From Fen-671 sp963794745 (GTDB lineage: Bacteria > Actinomycetota > Acidimicrobiia > Acidimicrobiales > Palsa-688): a stretch of DNA of 64,000 nt. The stretch is from NCBI GenBank assembly GCA_963794745.1, contig CAWCEZ010000006.1, positions 310,001-374,000 on the forward strand, in the 5' to 3' direction. Shown here piece after piece: positions 19,544-29,223 of this stretch. The notes beneath the pieces were generated by a model. The model was not told the DNA's origin and did no database searches. It worked only from the letters and a program-made list of their open reading frames with translations. Every line of letters begins with the position of its first letter. Positions within the stretch are counted from its first letter, which is position 1. A program made the translations under genes and the position numbers.

Positions 19544-22152
19544 ATGGTGTCAAGAGCCCAAGGTGGTGGAAAGGTAGCCGAAGGTGGGACTGGTTTGGCT
19601 GCGATTCGCGCCGAGTTCCGGACAAAATGGCGTACGGCAGCGATGCTCGCGGTCCTTCTCGGCCTCGGAGGCGGCGTCGCTTTGACGGCCTTTGCCGGAG
19701 CTTCGCGCACCAATCAGGCCATGCCCCAGTTTCTCAAATACAGCCTTCCCGACGATGGCGGTTTCCTCGTAGGCAGCCTCTCGGCTCCTCCCGCGACCCC
19801 CGGAGCCAGAGCAGGCTCGCTTGCTCTCAGCCCGATCGAGCAGCGCATCGTCGACCTTCCACAAGTCGCCGCCTATTTCCGCGCGCCTCACCTGTATATG
19901 ACGAGCGATCGTACAGGGCGCAACCCCACTGACGTCGCCGTCATAGGGGCAGCCGACCCTGACCTGCTGCGGGATGTGGACCGACCTCTCCTCCTGGCCG
20001 GTCGCCTTCCGAGCCCGAAGAACCCTTTTGCTGTAACGGTGAACGAACTGGCCGCCGAAGCAGACCATCTCCATGTTGGAAGTGCCGTCCGTCTTTACGC
20101 GTACTCGCTCGCCCAGATAGAAAGCGGCGATCTGACCGGCGCCGTTGAACATATCCCTGTCCCGAAGGGCCCTTCGTTCACGATGAGGGTGGCGGCCATC
20201 GTCCGGTCCCCTCAAGACGTGAGCGCCGTGGCACCGCTGGAGGCTCGTGCCCGCGTCATTTATGAGGGCGACCGAGACATGTATACGACATCGGCTTTCC
20301 TTCCGCGGTTAGCGGCGGGGATCGGCCTGCCTGTTCAACGGTTCTCCGGCATCAACCTCGTAGGGGTCCGCCTGCGCCATGGCATGGGAGACTTTGCGAA
20401 GTTTGCGGCGGCGGCGGCAGCGATCGGGGGGGACAAGATCTTCACTAGCCCGGGAAATGTCTACGGTTTTCAGCAGTCCGCCGCGAGTGCAGAACAAGGC
20501 ATTCATCTTGATGTGGTCGCACTTTTGCTTTTCGGTGGGCTCGCGGCGCTGGTGACCTTCGCGCTCGTCGGTCAAGGGGTTGCTCGTCAGTCACTGTTGG
20601 AGTCCGATGACTACGCGACGCTCCGTTCCCTGGGGGCCACGAGAACTGAAATATCGCACATTGTCCTTCTGCGGTCTGGTCTCATAGGGGCGGCCGGTGC
20701 GGTGTTGGGCTTCGTTGTCGCCGTGGCGGCGTCGCCGCTCATGCCTGTAGGGCTCGCTCGACAAGCAGACGTCCACCCCGGCCTTGCGGTCGACCTGGCG
20801 GTCCTTGTGCCCGGCGCGCTGGCCATCGGTGTTGTGATCGCAAGCTGGGCGTTTGTGGCGTTCTTGCTCTTCAACAAACGTTCGGGGAATGCCGCCGAAG
20901 GCCGGCGGTCCTATTATCGCCGAGTCGCGTGGCCCAGCTTTCCAGGTCGCCGCTCCCGCCGGAGGCGGTCCTCGGGACGCGGCTGGCGCTCGAATCGGGC
21001 ACAGGGCGAGCGGCTGTACCTGTAGTGAGCGCCATGCTTACAGGGGTGCTGGCGGTGGGCGTGCTCTCGGCGGCCCTCACGTTCGGGACAAGTCTCAACC
21101 ATCTCGTCAGCAGTCCACGACAACAGGGTTGGAACTGGGATGTCCTGGTTGGCAACCCGAACGACCTGAACAATCGGATAGCACAGGATGGGAAGCTCCT
21201 CGCCGACGACCGCTTTGTTCGCGCCTATTCTGCGATCGCGATCATCGCCAGTCAGGAGCAGGGTGTTGCAAACGTCGATGGGGTGCCGGTCCCGACGGTG
21301 CTGGCGATTGACCCCTTAAAGGGAGAGGTCTATCCGTCACTCCTGGACGGCCACCCGCCACGGGCCGGCAACGAGGTCGTTTTTGGGCCTCAGACACTGA
21401 CGAAGTTGCACCGACGAGTCGGGCAATCAGTGAGCATCCCCACTCCACAAGGCGTGAGGACACTCAAGATCGTCGGTCGGATGATCGTGCCGTCGGTGGG
21501 CGATTTGTTCTCGAACGAGATCGGGGACGGTGGATGGGTGTACGGTCCGGCTGTACGAAAACAACAGGCGCAACAACAGTCCGGATCTTCACGTGGCGCA
21601 AACGCCACACCTCCTACCGTGTTCAACCTGTTCGCGGTCCGGTATGCCAAAGGAGTGGCACCGGACGCGGCCTACGGCAGTTTGCGCGATCAGTTCGGCC
21701 CGATCGTCATGCGTTGGCTGCCATCCGAAGACGTGCTGAACCTCGAGAGCGTCGACCGGCTACCGTTCATCCTTGCAGGGCTGGTCGGGCTCTTAGGCGC
21801 GGCGATAGTGGGCAACACGCTCATCGCCTCGGTCCGTCGTCGCCGTAAGGACTTGGCGGTGCTGAAGACGATTGGGCTTACCCCGCGCCAAGTCGCAAGG
21901 GTCATCGCATGGCAAGCGACAACGTTCTCGTTCGTGGCGTTGATCGTCGGGGCCCCGCTCGGGATAGTCGCCGGACGATGGGCCTGGGACCTTGTCGCCT
22001 CGAATATCGGCTCGGCCACGCCTCCGTTCGTCCCAGTGCCAGCGATCATCCTGGTTGTCCCGGCCGCCGTGGCTGTCTGCAACATCATGGCGGCAGTCCC
22101 CGGCTGGGTAGCCGCTCGGGTGGCCCCGGCAACGACGATGCGGCGCGAATGA
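19544..22152 (+). CDS. FtsX/MacB-type ABC transporter permease, frameshifted
   Basis: Large ABC permease, about 869 residues when joined. An N-terminal helix (about residues 30-55) is followed by an extracytoplasmic domain. The first FtsX domain (about 330-440) has LRSLGATRTEI, and a second extracytoplasmic domain and a C-terminal FtsX domain follow (DLAVLKTIGLTPRQV). This two-FtsX layout is typical of actinobacterial lipoprotein or peptide exporters. The frame changes once near 20925-20935, between SYYRRVA and QLSRSP. No ATP-binding partner is adjacent, which is unusual because such permeases are normally next to a LolD-like ATPase. The start is uncertain: ATG 19544 lacks a clear ribosome site, and later GTG or TTG codons are possible. 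Confidence 0.82.
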
Positions 22153-22169
22153 AGAAATTCATGAGGCCC

Positions 22170-22197
22170 TGTCGGATCCGGGCAGAGGCGTTCGTAG
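22170..22197 (+). promoter_or_regulatory. Candidate ECF42-type autoregulated promoter
   Basis: TGTCGG at 22170-22175 is followed after 17 bases by CGTAG at 22193-22197, and the DGPF gene starts 55 bases later behind GGAG. ECF42 sigma factors are reported to use a TGTCGA-like -35 and a CG-rich short -10. The match is close but not exact, and other placements are possible. Confidence 0.35.
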
Positions 22198-22252
22198 TAC
22201 AGGTGAGCGGGCACCGACGAGGGCCGGTCCGAACCACAGGAGATGATCCGAC

Positions 22253-22576
22253 ATGCAATACCTAGTTTCCGTGATCGACGAGACATCCGGTTTAGCCACC
22301 CCAGACGAGATGGCGGCCATCGACGCGTTCAACGACCGGCTCATTGCGGATGGTCACTGGGTATTCGCCGGTGGCCTCGCTACGCCCAACTCGGCCACAG
22401 TCATCGACAATCGGGGCGAGGAGCCGATTTTCACCGACGGTCCTTTCGTTGAGTCGAAGGAATACCTCGTCGGTTTCTGGGTCATCGAGGCCGCCGACCT
22501 CGACGTGGCGCTCAAGCTCGCCACGGAGGGTTCGAAGCACTGTAACCGGAAGGTCGAGGTACGGCCGCTACTGTGA
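22253..22576 (+). CDS. DGPF-domain (YCII-related) protein
   Basis: Protein of 107 residues in the YCII family (PF03795) with the DGPF signature seen here as FTDGPFVESKEYLVGFWV. N-terminal MQYLVSVID and a central GLATPN loop fit the family. YCII proteins form small ferredoxin-like dimers; the DGPF subgroup is the standard genomic partner of ECF42 sigma factors. Its stop overlaps the sigma-factor GTG by four bases (GTGA), so the two are co-translated. A GGAG site lies about twelve bases before the ATG. In characterised systems the DGPF genes are direct targets of the sigma factor. Molecular function is unknown. Confidence 0.9.
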   Translation: MQYLVSVIDETSGLATPDEMAAIDAFNDRLIADGHWVFAGGLATPNSATVIDNRGEEPIFTDGPFVESKEYLVGFWVIEAADLDVALKLATEGSKHCNRKVEVRPLL

Positions 22577-23804
22577 GGCCTACCGACGCCATGAAGGCGA
22601 TCACACGGGCACACCGCGAGGATTGGGCACGAGTGGTGGCCTCTCTGGCCAAGCGCTTCGGGGACCTAGACATCGCCGAGGAGGCAACGGCTGAGGCGTT
22701 CGCGACAGCAACCGAGCGGTGGCCGGCGGATGGCATACCACCCAACCCCGGGGCCTGGCTAACCACCGCCGCCAACCACAAGGCAATAGACCGGATGCGG
22801 CGCGAGGCCAAGCGCAACGACAAACAGAAGGAGGCGCAGATGGTGTACGACGACAACCCACCGGAGCCTCACGACGGGATCGATGATGAGCGGCTCCGGC
22901 TTATCTTCACCTGCTGTCACCCGTCGCTCGCGATGGAGACCCGGTTGGCGTTGACCCTCCGCATGGTTGGCGGACTAACGGTGCCCGAGATCGCCAGTGC
23001 CTTCCTGGTCCAAGAGACTACAGTCGGTCAGCGGATCACCCGGGCGAAGGCCAAAATTCGCATGGCGCGCATCCCATACCGGGTGCCGTCCGCGCAGGAC
23101 CTTCCGGCACGGGTCTCCGGCGTATTAGCCGTCCTCTTCCTTGTCTTCAACGAGGGCTACCTGGCGACGGGCCCGGGACCGATCCCGTACGTTACAACCT
23201 GACCGCCGAAGCGATCCGGCTAGCTCGCCTGATCCGCGCGCTCATGCCGGATGACGGCGAGGTGGCCGGGCTGCTGGCTCTGATGCTGCTCATCGAATCT
23301 CGCCGCACCGCTCGGGTCTCGCCGGACGGTTTCCTCGTCACCCTCGGCGAACAGGACCGTGGCGCCTGGGATGCGGCGTTGGTCGCTGAGGGTCATCGCC
23401 TGGTGCGCGAGCGCTTAGCGGCCGGAGCCGCTCCAGGTCGCTACCAAATCCTCGCCGCGATCAACGCGGTGCACACCTCCGCCCTTGACATCCGTGACAC
23501 CGACTGGTCACAGATCGTCGCCCTCTACGACCAGCTCGTCCGCCTAGACCCCTCGCCGATCATCGCCCTGAACCGGGCCATCGCCGTTGCCGAGCTCGAC
23601 GGACCGGAGGCGGCGCTGGCAGCCATCGAGAGCCTCGACAGCAAGCTGGCCGGCTACCACGCCTACCACGCGACCCGCGCCGACATGCTGCGCCGACTGG
23701 GCTTCACGCAGAGGTCGCGCGCAGCGTATGGAAAAGCCATCGCTTTGGCAGGCAATGCTGCCGAAACGGCCTCCCTGGCGCGCCGCCGCGACCAGCTCGG
23801 CTAG
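22573..23804 (+). CDS. ECF42-type RNA polymerase sigma factor with C-terminal TPR-like extension, frameshifted
   Basis: Extracytoplasmic-function sigma factor, about 410 residues when joined, twice the size of simple ECFs. Region sigma-2 includes RFGDLDIAEEATAEAFATA and the sequence NHKAIDRMRRE. Sigma-4 includes LRMVGGLTVPEIASAFLVQETTVGQRI. The 200-residue C-terminal extension contains FNEGYLA, NAVHTSA, LVRLDPSPIIALNRAIAVAEL and YHATRADMLRRLG, which is typical of ECF42. No anti-sigma factor is adjacent; in this family the extension itself is thought to control activity. The frame changes once in the GGGCCCGGG stretch near 23169-23180. A GTG start overlapping the DGPF stop, or ATG a few codons later, are both possible. 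Confidence 0.92.
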
Positions 23805-23836
23805 TGCACCGTCAAGCGACGCGCCCTGACCTACGG

Positions 23837-24340
23837 TCAGGCCTCTTCCTTGTACACACCGATGACTAGTAGCCAAGCTGCAGTGATCATATAACAGGTG
23901 TTGGAGACGATACCTATCGCGGCAATGTAAAGACCAGGCAAGTACCCAAGAAGAAAAAGTGCCGCACCGGTCATCTCAGCCAAATGTATGAGGCTCCCGC
24001 CAATAATACGAGAGACGCGTAAGCCGCTGCTCATCCTAATAGCTTGAGCATATCCCCTCACAAATAGGGCTGCTGATATGCTGGAGACCACAAACAGTTC
24101 TGCGCCAATCGACTGATGGTTTTGGGCTCCCATGAGTACAAGTGCACAGCGCATGAAGACGAGCGCCAGACCCGTCAGTGTGTTTATGGCTCGATAGCGG
24201 TGGGTGGCGTCGACCGCGATTATTTTGATGTTGAGCGACATCGCCACAAAAACCAAGCCAGTAAGGGTGGCTGCGCCTGTCCCGACCAGGACAAAAAAAT
24301 CAGTCCACTGCCCAGGCACAAAGATGTCAGCTGCAATCAT
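23837..24340 (-). CDS. Small integral membrane protein of unknown function, low GC
   Basis: Protein of 167 residues with four or five hydrophobic segments: FFVLVGTGAATLTGLVFVA, a helix around LTGLALVFMRCALVLMG, one around LFVVSSISAALFV, one around GAALFLLGYLPGLYIAAIGI and the last near AAWLLVIG. ATG 24340 (MIAADIFVPGQW) is preferred to longer in-frame starts because those add 81 Arg/Pro-rich residues with no membrane character. The gene is visibly more AT-rich than its neighbours, suggesting transfer. It converges on the ECF42 gene and diverges from the PhyH gene. I do not recognise the family. Confidence 0.65.
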   Translation of the reverse strand: MIAADIFVPGQWTDFFVLVGTGAATLTGLVFVAMSLNIKIIAVDATHRYRAINTLTGLALVFMRCALVLMGAQNHQSIGAELFVVSSISAALFVRGYAQAIRMSSGLRVSRIIGGSLIHLAEMTGAALFLLGYLPGLYIAAIGIVSNTCYMITAAWLLVIGVYKEEA

Positions 24341-24573
24341 CGCCGAATTGTAACAAGTGCGACTATTCGCTGCGCGACCTGGCCACGGTCTCCGGGGGCC
24401 GCCGGCTAAGCGGTCCGGGCCAAAGGAACGGCCAGCCGAGTGGCCTCGTGCGACACCTGGAGCTCGCCGTATTCGCGCCATCATCTGCCGGCGCGGCGGG
24501 CTTCTGCTTCGGCACGGTCTCGGTCGGCACGCCTTCACGCGCTGCGAGGAGCGAGGTTGCCAGACGCCTATGA

Positions 24574-24583
24574 TTGTTAACAA
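24574..24583. promoter_or_regulatory. Palindrome TTGTTAACAA upstream of the PhyH gene
   Basis: A perfect 10-bp palindrome lies fourteen bases before the likely GTG start at 24597 and just upstream of its AGGAG site (24588-24592). It is a candidate operator, but it does not match the AAGCGCTT core found upstream of the ABC genes. Confidence 0.3.
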
Positions 24584-24596
24584 CGACAGGAGACAC

Positions 24597-25412
24597 GTGA
24601 CCGAGCTTGTATCTCAGACGGACATCCTCAGCAAGGCTGACGTCGACCATTTCTGGACGCAGGGCTATCTGCGCGTGCCAGACGTCTACGCCCCCGACGA
24701 GGTCGACGAGCTGGCCGACGACCTTGATCTGCTGATCGATCGCTGGGCAGCCAACAAACCCTGGACCGGCCCCTGGCGCGAAGCATTGCTCGACCCCGAG
24801 ATGGCCGCGAAGATAGAGCTGCGCGGCTTGCACGACCTGCGGTATTATTCGGCCGCCTGGGCGCGGGCAACGAGCAACACCAAGATGGCGGACGTACTTC
24901 GTTGCCTGCTCGGGCCCGCCGTCGAGCTTCACCACACGACCCTGCACGTCAAACCTCCCGAGCGCGGCCAGCCCTTCCCGCTCCATCAGGACTGGCCGTT
25001 CTACCCGCATGCCGACGACCGGTACGTCGACGTGCTGCTGCACCTCGACGACACATCTCACGAGAACGGGGAGATCCGCTTCCTCCCGGGCTCCCACCTC
25101 GGTGGCCCGCTGCAACACGTGACGGTTGCCGACGGCACGCTGTGCCACCCCCATCTGCCTACTGACCAGTACCAGCTCGCCGACACGACGCCAGTGCCGG
25201 CACGACGCGGGGACGTCGTCTGCTTCAACATCAACACCATCCACGGTTCGTACCTCAACACCACCTCAAGGCCGCGGCGCCTCGTGCGGATGGGGTACCG
25301 GCACCCGGACAACGTCCAGATCGGCGGTCAGGCGATGGGACGGCCGGGAGTGATGGTCGTCGGCACCAAGCCCCGTCGGCAGGGCCAGGAGCCGTACTCG
25401 CCTGAGGTCTGA
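24597..25412 (+). CDS. Phytanoyl-CoA dioxygenase (PhyH) family Fe(II)/2-oxoglutarate oxygenase
   Basis: Cytosolic non-haem iron oxygenase of 271 residues. It hydroxylates a small molecule using oxygen and 2-oxoglutarate. The metal triad is His and Asp of LHQDWPF and a distal His in TIHGSYLN, and the Arg of TSRPRRLV is placed to bind 2-oxoglutarate. FLPGSHLGGP is the usual PhyH loop. The GTG start at 24597 is chosen because AGGAG sits four bases upstream; an ATG at 24570 in frame has no such site. It converges on the LacI gene and is likely part of the same catabolic island. The substrate is unknown; this family acts on many compounds other than phytanoyl-CoA. Confidence 0.88.
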   Translation: MTELVSQTDILSKADVDHFWTQGYLRVPDVYAPDEVDELADDLDLLIDRWAANKPWTGPWREALLDPEMAAKIELRGLHDLRYYSAAWARATSNTKMADVLRCLLGPAVELHHTTLHVKPPERGQPFPLHQDWPFYPHADDRYVDVLLHLDDTSHENGEIRFLPGSHLGGPLQHVTVADGTLCHPHLPTDQYQLADTTPVPARRGDVVCFNINTIHGSYLNTTSRPRRLVRMGYRHPDNVQIGGQAMGRPGVMVVGTKPRRQGQEPYSPEV

Positions 25413-25524
25413 GGCCCTCGGCTTACTTAGCCATTTGCTCTTTCAGGCTGTCGCGCCGTCGATGGCTTCAAGTTCGACCCGGACGCTCCTCGACCGGCGA
25501 CCACTGGACGAGCCGATGATTGGC

Positions 25525-26575
25525 TCAGGCCTTCAGCCCCAGAGAATGGCTTCGCGCCGCTCCGGTTGACTCACGGACGACGAGCCGTGACGGGACCATT
25601 GTCGAGGCTGGCACTTCCCGATTTTCCAGTAGGCAACGCAGTGCAGATATCGCGCGAGCACCTAATTCGCGGGCAGACAAATCAACCGAGGTAAGGCTGG
25701 GTGACATTATCGCCGAGTACGTAAGATTGTTGAAACTGGCGATCGACATATCCCCCGGCATTGAAATATTCCTCTCGTTGGCGGCTGCCATGAAACCATA
25801 GGCTAGAAGGTCATCGCCGCAGACGACCGCAGTGACATCCTTGGCAGCCAATAGGTCCCATCTTGTCGTGACCTCGTCGTGGGCGACCTCGACAGACAGT
25901 CGTTTCACCGTGATGTCAGGTACGACAAGGTCGGCGCCTCGTATTAGCAGCTCGCTGCGGAGCTCGTCTCGACGATGAAGCAACGTCTCCTTGTCTCGCT
26001 CCAGTCCGAAGTAAGCAACCCTGCGGTGGCCTAGGGTGACCAAGTGCGCGGCGAGGTCGCGGGCAGCGGACACAATATCCAGGTCGATGGTGACGAAATC
26101 GCTGTATTGGCCCTCCGCGTCGAGGACGATAATTGGACATGTCGGCACGAGCTCGCCCAACAGCATCCTCCCAGGGCTCGCGAGAATGAGCCCGGCAATA
26201 TCGCTCGCCATCACCCGCTCGACCGTTAGAGGGCTGTAGTCCTCGCCGCCATTCGGTGTTGCGAGGTTGAGCATGAGATCCTCTCCCAACCCAGACATCA
26301 CGCCATCAAGGACGAGCGCGAAGAACGGGTTGGTGGGATCGGGGCAAACCATGGCAACCGTATTGGGGAATCCCGCGCGCCAGTGCGCTGGCGGTACTGT
26401 TCACCCGGTAATCGAGCTGGCGCACGACTTCCCAAACGCGCTCCTCGGTCTTCGGGCTTACCCTTCCGGTCGACTTCCCATTGACGATCAAAGACACCGT
26501 GGCTACCGAAAGATTGGCGACCCTGGCGACGTCGCGAGCAGTCGCGCGACGTCCCCCGCGCACGGGGACGTTCAT
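25525..26575 (-). CDS. LacI-family transcriptional regulator, frameshifted at a C4 run
   Basis: DNA-binding sugar/nucleoside-type repressor, about 349 residues when joined. The N-terminal HTH reads ATARDVARVANLSVATVSLIVNGK with the hinge helix NSTASALARG. The periplasmic-binding-like effector domain contains CPDPTNPFFA, VDLSARELG and other LacI motifs. The frame changes at GGGG 26365-26368 (CCCC on the coding strand): removing one C gives GIPNTVAMVCPDP, exactly the family sequence. The start ATG 26575 has an AGAGG site. It lies 73 bases after the SAHH-like gene on the same strand and could be read from the importer operon or from its own promoter. Likely represses the divergent ABC operons. 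Confidence 0.88.
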
Positions 26576-26599
26576 ACCTCTATCCTGTCATAGCCCAGT

Positions 26600-26609
26600 T
26601 TGCGCGCAA
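26600..26609. promoter_or_regulatory. Palindrome TTGCGCGCAA before lacI-like gene
   Basis: A perfect 10-bp palindrome with a CG centre, 25 bases upstream of the regulator start, in the 73-bp gap after the SAHH-like gene. CG-centred palindromes are typical LacI-family sites, so autoregulation is possible. It differs from the site at 31945-31958. Confidence 0.35.
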
Positions 26610-26648
26610 TGACAACATGGCGTGCCGGCTTCGAACCCTGCACGGGTG

Positions 26649-27836
26649 TCAATATCTGCTTGTTGGAGATGAGCTATCAGGCAAGATCGCTCCACCCACC
26701 AGATCGAGGTACGCCTGAGCTACGACCTCGTCAATGTGACCAGGGACCGGTACAACTATCGCGAGCGGATCTACGTTGCCAGTGGCTATGGCTTCAAGGC
26801 ACCGGGCCTGCAAAGCGAATCCGAGGTCCATCGACTCAATGGAATTGCCGAGCGGGTTAGGGCCGGCCAGGTTGACCATGTGGCCCTCCCCTAGCACGTG
26901 GATTCGTCGCCCATCACGGGTCAGCAACGTCTGCAGCCCGGGAGTTGATGGCATCACCGATACTATCGAGGGGTCGTTGAGCATCTCGTGTACGTCAATC
27001 TCGGACGGGAAATGCCCGGCGTTAGCCAAGATGACGTCGTCCTTGAACTGCGCGAGGTCTTCGCCGACGACGACACGGTCCGCCCCGGTAGCGGTGATCA
27101 CCACATCGGCCTCCCTTAGAGCGTGTGCCCGCTCTTGTACATAGAAACCGTCCAGGCACACGTTGAGCCGCGTGACAGGATTGATCTCGAGGACAGTCAC
27201 CAGTGACGCAGCGTTACGGAAGTTTGCTGCGATACCACGACCGCATGCACCGTAGCCGAACACAACGACCCGCTTGCCCTGCGTTGAACGGTTCGTGATC
27301 CGCATGAACGACTCGAAAACGCTCTGGCCGACCGCATGCTCATTCTCGGCGAACTGCTTGATAGGGCTGTCGTTGATGACGAGGATGGGGAGCTTCACCT
27401 CGTCGCGGAGCCTTTCCAGGCGGATGCGGCCCGAAGTGGTCTCCTCCGTGCCCCCGAGCAGCCCTTCGTACGGATCTTCGAGATAGCGGACGAACAGGTC
27501 ACCGCCGTTGTCAAGGATGAGCTGCGGTCGTGCCTCGAGGACGGCCACTAGGTCCTTGTCATGGGCAGTGACATCGCGGGTCTGGGCACCCACCACTTCA
27601 ATGCCGTGCTCGCGCAGGTAGTCAACCGTGCCCGACTGCGTGCTGTTGAGGTTGCCCGTCGAAATGACCCGTGCCCCACCCTCGTGCAAGGTGCGAAGGA
27701 GCACCGCCGTTTTGGGCTCCAGGTGGATACCCGTGCCGATGGTCATCCCCCCGAACGGCTGGGACTGTCGGAACTCCTTGGCGATCCCAGCCAGCAGACG
27801 GCAGCTGGAAGTGACCCACTCAATGCGACTGGTCAT
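26649..27836 (-). CDS. S-adenosylhomocysteine hydrolase-like NAD-dependent enzyme (divergent paralogue)
   Basis: Protein of 395 residues homologous to adenosylhomocysteinase along its length. Conserved: the NAD site GYGACGRG, EETTSG, a substrate Lys and Asn in NDSPIKQFAEN, and the NAGHF His. Changed from canonical enzymes: DDGGD reads DNGGD, the FDN motif reads AEN, STQD reads STQS, and the C-terminal Lys/Tyr tail of true SAHH is not obvious. The altered active site and its place in an importer operon argue against a housekeeping SAM-cycle role. An enzyme acting on an imported nucleoside or thioether is possible but unproven. ATG 27836 overlaps the SnoaL stop (ATGA), so translation is coupled. 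Confidence 0.8.
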   Translation of the reverse strand: MTSRIEWVTSSCRLLAGIAKEFRQSQPFGGMTIGTGIHLEPKTAVLLRTLHEGGARVISTGNLNSTQSGTVDYLREHGIEVVGAQTRDVTAHDKDLVAVLEARPQLILDNGGDLFVRYLEDPYEGLLGGTEETTSGRIRLERLRDEVKLPILVINDSPIKQFAENEHAVGQSVFESFMRITNRSTQGKRVVVFGYGACGRGIAANFRNAASLVTVLEINPVTRLNVCLDGFYVQERAHALREADVVITATGADRVVVGEDLAQFKDDVILANAGHFPSEIDVHEMLNDPSIVSVMPSTPGLQTLLTRDGRRIHVLGEGHMVNLAGPNPLGNSIESMDLGFALQARCLEAIATGNVDPLAIVVPVPGHIDEVVAQAYLDLVGGAILPDSSSPTSRY

Positions 27837-28324
27837 TGCGCAGAGCTCTCGAAGCGCGTACCGTCCTCGCGCAGTGGCGGGGTCACTGCAAGAGGGGGAG
27901 GCACGTCTGGCGCGCTCGCACCCTCCAGGCGTTGGCGGAACCACCCGTCGCCGTACCAGGAGACCTCATGTTGTACAAGGCCGTCTCGCACGTGGAACAT
28001 ATCGAGCGCGTGAAGGTACATCTCTACACCAGATGGGGCCACGCCATCGAACACATCGACGACATGAGCACTCTGTTGCCACTCGACGATCGCGGTGTAC
28101 CCGTCGATGATAAGTCGCACCGGCTTGTAGCGAACATCGGGAAGCGCCTTGAAATACCACCGCAAATAATTACGCAGCGCGTCCTTTCCAACAAACGCCT
28201 TGGCAATCGTGACGTCCTCCAGGATCCCGTCGTCGGCCCACCAGCGAAGGACCCCCTCGAGGTCCCCGTTGGCCGCGTCGGCGAAAATTCCGTCAATAAC
28301 CTCACGTGTCGTTAAGTCCTTCAT
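27833..28324 (-). CDS. SnoaL-like (NTF2-fold) protein
   Basis: NTF2-fold protein of 163 residues, with the SnoaL pattern: an N-terminal helix IDGIFADAANGDLEGVLRWWADD, then a curved sheet ending in the SWYGDGWFRQRL strand and a Pro-rich tail. Members are small-molecule cyclases, hydrolases or isomerases, and some only bind ligands. ATG 28324 is preferred over an in-frame ATG 39 bases upstream because AAGGAAC lies directly in front and the fold begins normally. It is placed between the ABC permeases and the SAHH-like gene and overlaps the latter by four bases. It probably acts on the same imported compound. Confidence 0.82.
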   Translation of the reverse strand: MKDLTTREVIDGIFADAANGDLEGVLRWWADDGILEDVTIAKAFVGKDALRNYLRWYFKALPDVRYKPVRLIIDGYTAIVEWQQSAHVVDVFDGVAPSGVEMYLHALDMFHVRDGLVQHEVSWYGDGWFRQRLEGASAPDVPPPLAVTPPLREDGTRFESSAQ

Positions 28325-28359
28325 GTTCCTTGCTTCCTGTCCTCGTGATCGGGAACTCA

Positions 28360-29223
28360 TCAATGTGACTTCATGAGCCGGAACGACCGGTCTGTGGCCC
28401 TATCGCTCAAAAGGCTCAAAGTAGTAACGGCGGCGACAAGGAGAAGTCCCGGAGCGAGCACCAGCCATGGAGCGCTCTGAAAGTAGGACTGCCCTTCGCG
28501 GATCATGTTGCCCCACGTAGCAGTGGGTGGTTCCACACCCAGGCCGAGAAAGCTGAGGGTCGCTTCTAGAAGGATCGTGTAGGAGACCCCGGTCGTGAAC
28601 AGGATCAACACAGAAGTAGAGATGTTAGGCAGGATATGGCGCACCAGTACCCGCCACCGCGGGACACCGAGCGCAGCCAGCGACGATACGTAGTCGCGCC
28701 GCGTTTCCGACAGGGTTAGCCCGTTCACGACCCGAGCGGAGTTCACCCAAGTCACTGCGCCGATCACAATGAGAAGGTCGCCAATTCCCGGGCCAAGTAC
28801 AGCCTGAAGCGCTGCCGCGAGCAAGAGGTACGGAAAAGCCATCATGACATCGGTGAACCTCATAAGAACGCTGCCGACCCAACCTTGCAGATAGCCTGCC
28901 GCGAGCCCGATCGTGGTCCCGATCGTCGTCGCCACCAAACTTCCGACGAACCCGATGATCAAAGAAAGATGGCCGCCAACGATGGCCCGACTGAGCTCGT
29001 CGCGGCCGAGCGTGTCCGTACCGAACGGATGAGCCCAGCTTGGGGGGAGGGGAAGGCCATCGACGGAGAGGCCCGAGGTCAACTGTGCGTTCGGGTTGTA
29101 CGGGGTTGGCGCCCAGAGGAACACAGCGAGCAACAAAGCGACGACCACACACCACAAGACGCGACGACGGGTCCAGAACGCACGTGCGTCCTCAGGCATC
29201 AAGCCGATAGTGGAGCCGATCAT
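28360..29223 (-). CDS. Peptide/nickel-type ABC transporter permease (DppC-like)
   Basis: Inner-membrane permease, 287 residues, second subunit of a five-component importer. An N-terminal helix (VLWCVVVALLLAVFLWAP) precedes the HPFGTDTLGRDELSR segment typical of DppC. The five-helix core has the EAA loop TRRDYVSSLAALGVPRWRVLVRHILPN. Its ATG overlaps the DppB-like stop by four bases (ATGA). It belongs to the operon SBP-DppB-DppC-SnoaL-SAHH. Start and length are normal for the family. Confidence 0.93.
   Translation of the reverse strand: MIGSTIGLMPEDARAFWTRRRVLWCVVVALLLAVFLWAPTPYNPNAQLTSGLSVDGLPLPPSWAHPFGTDTLGRDELSRAIVGGHLSLIIGFVGSLVATTIGTTIGLAAGYLQGWVGSVLMRFTDVMMAFPYLLLAAALQAVLGPGIGDLLIVIGAVTWVNSARVVNGLTLSETRRDYVSSLAALGVPRWRVLVRHILPNISTSVLILFTTGVSYTILLEATLSFLGLGVEPPTATWGNMIREGQSYFQSAPWLVLAPGLLLVAAVTTLSLLSDRATDRSFRLMKSH

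Noticed and set aside
22149..22162. ATGAA-GAAA-TTCAT hairpin after the FtsX-type permease as a terminator
   Set aside because: The stem is short and AT-rich with no T-run, too weak for a confident call in this genome.
26618..26650. A tRNA-like T-loop sequence (GGTTCGAAGCC on the minus strand) near the end of the SAHH-like gene
   Set aside because: The flanking bases do not form a T-stem, and no acceptor, D or anticodon arms can be drawn upstream.
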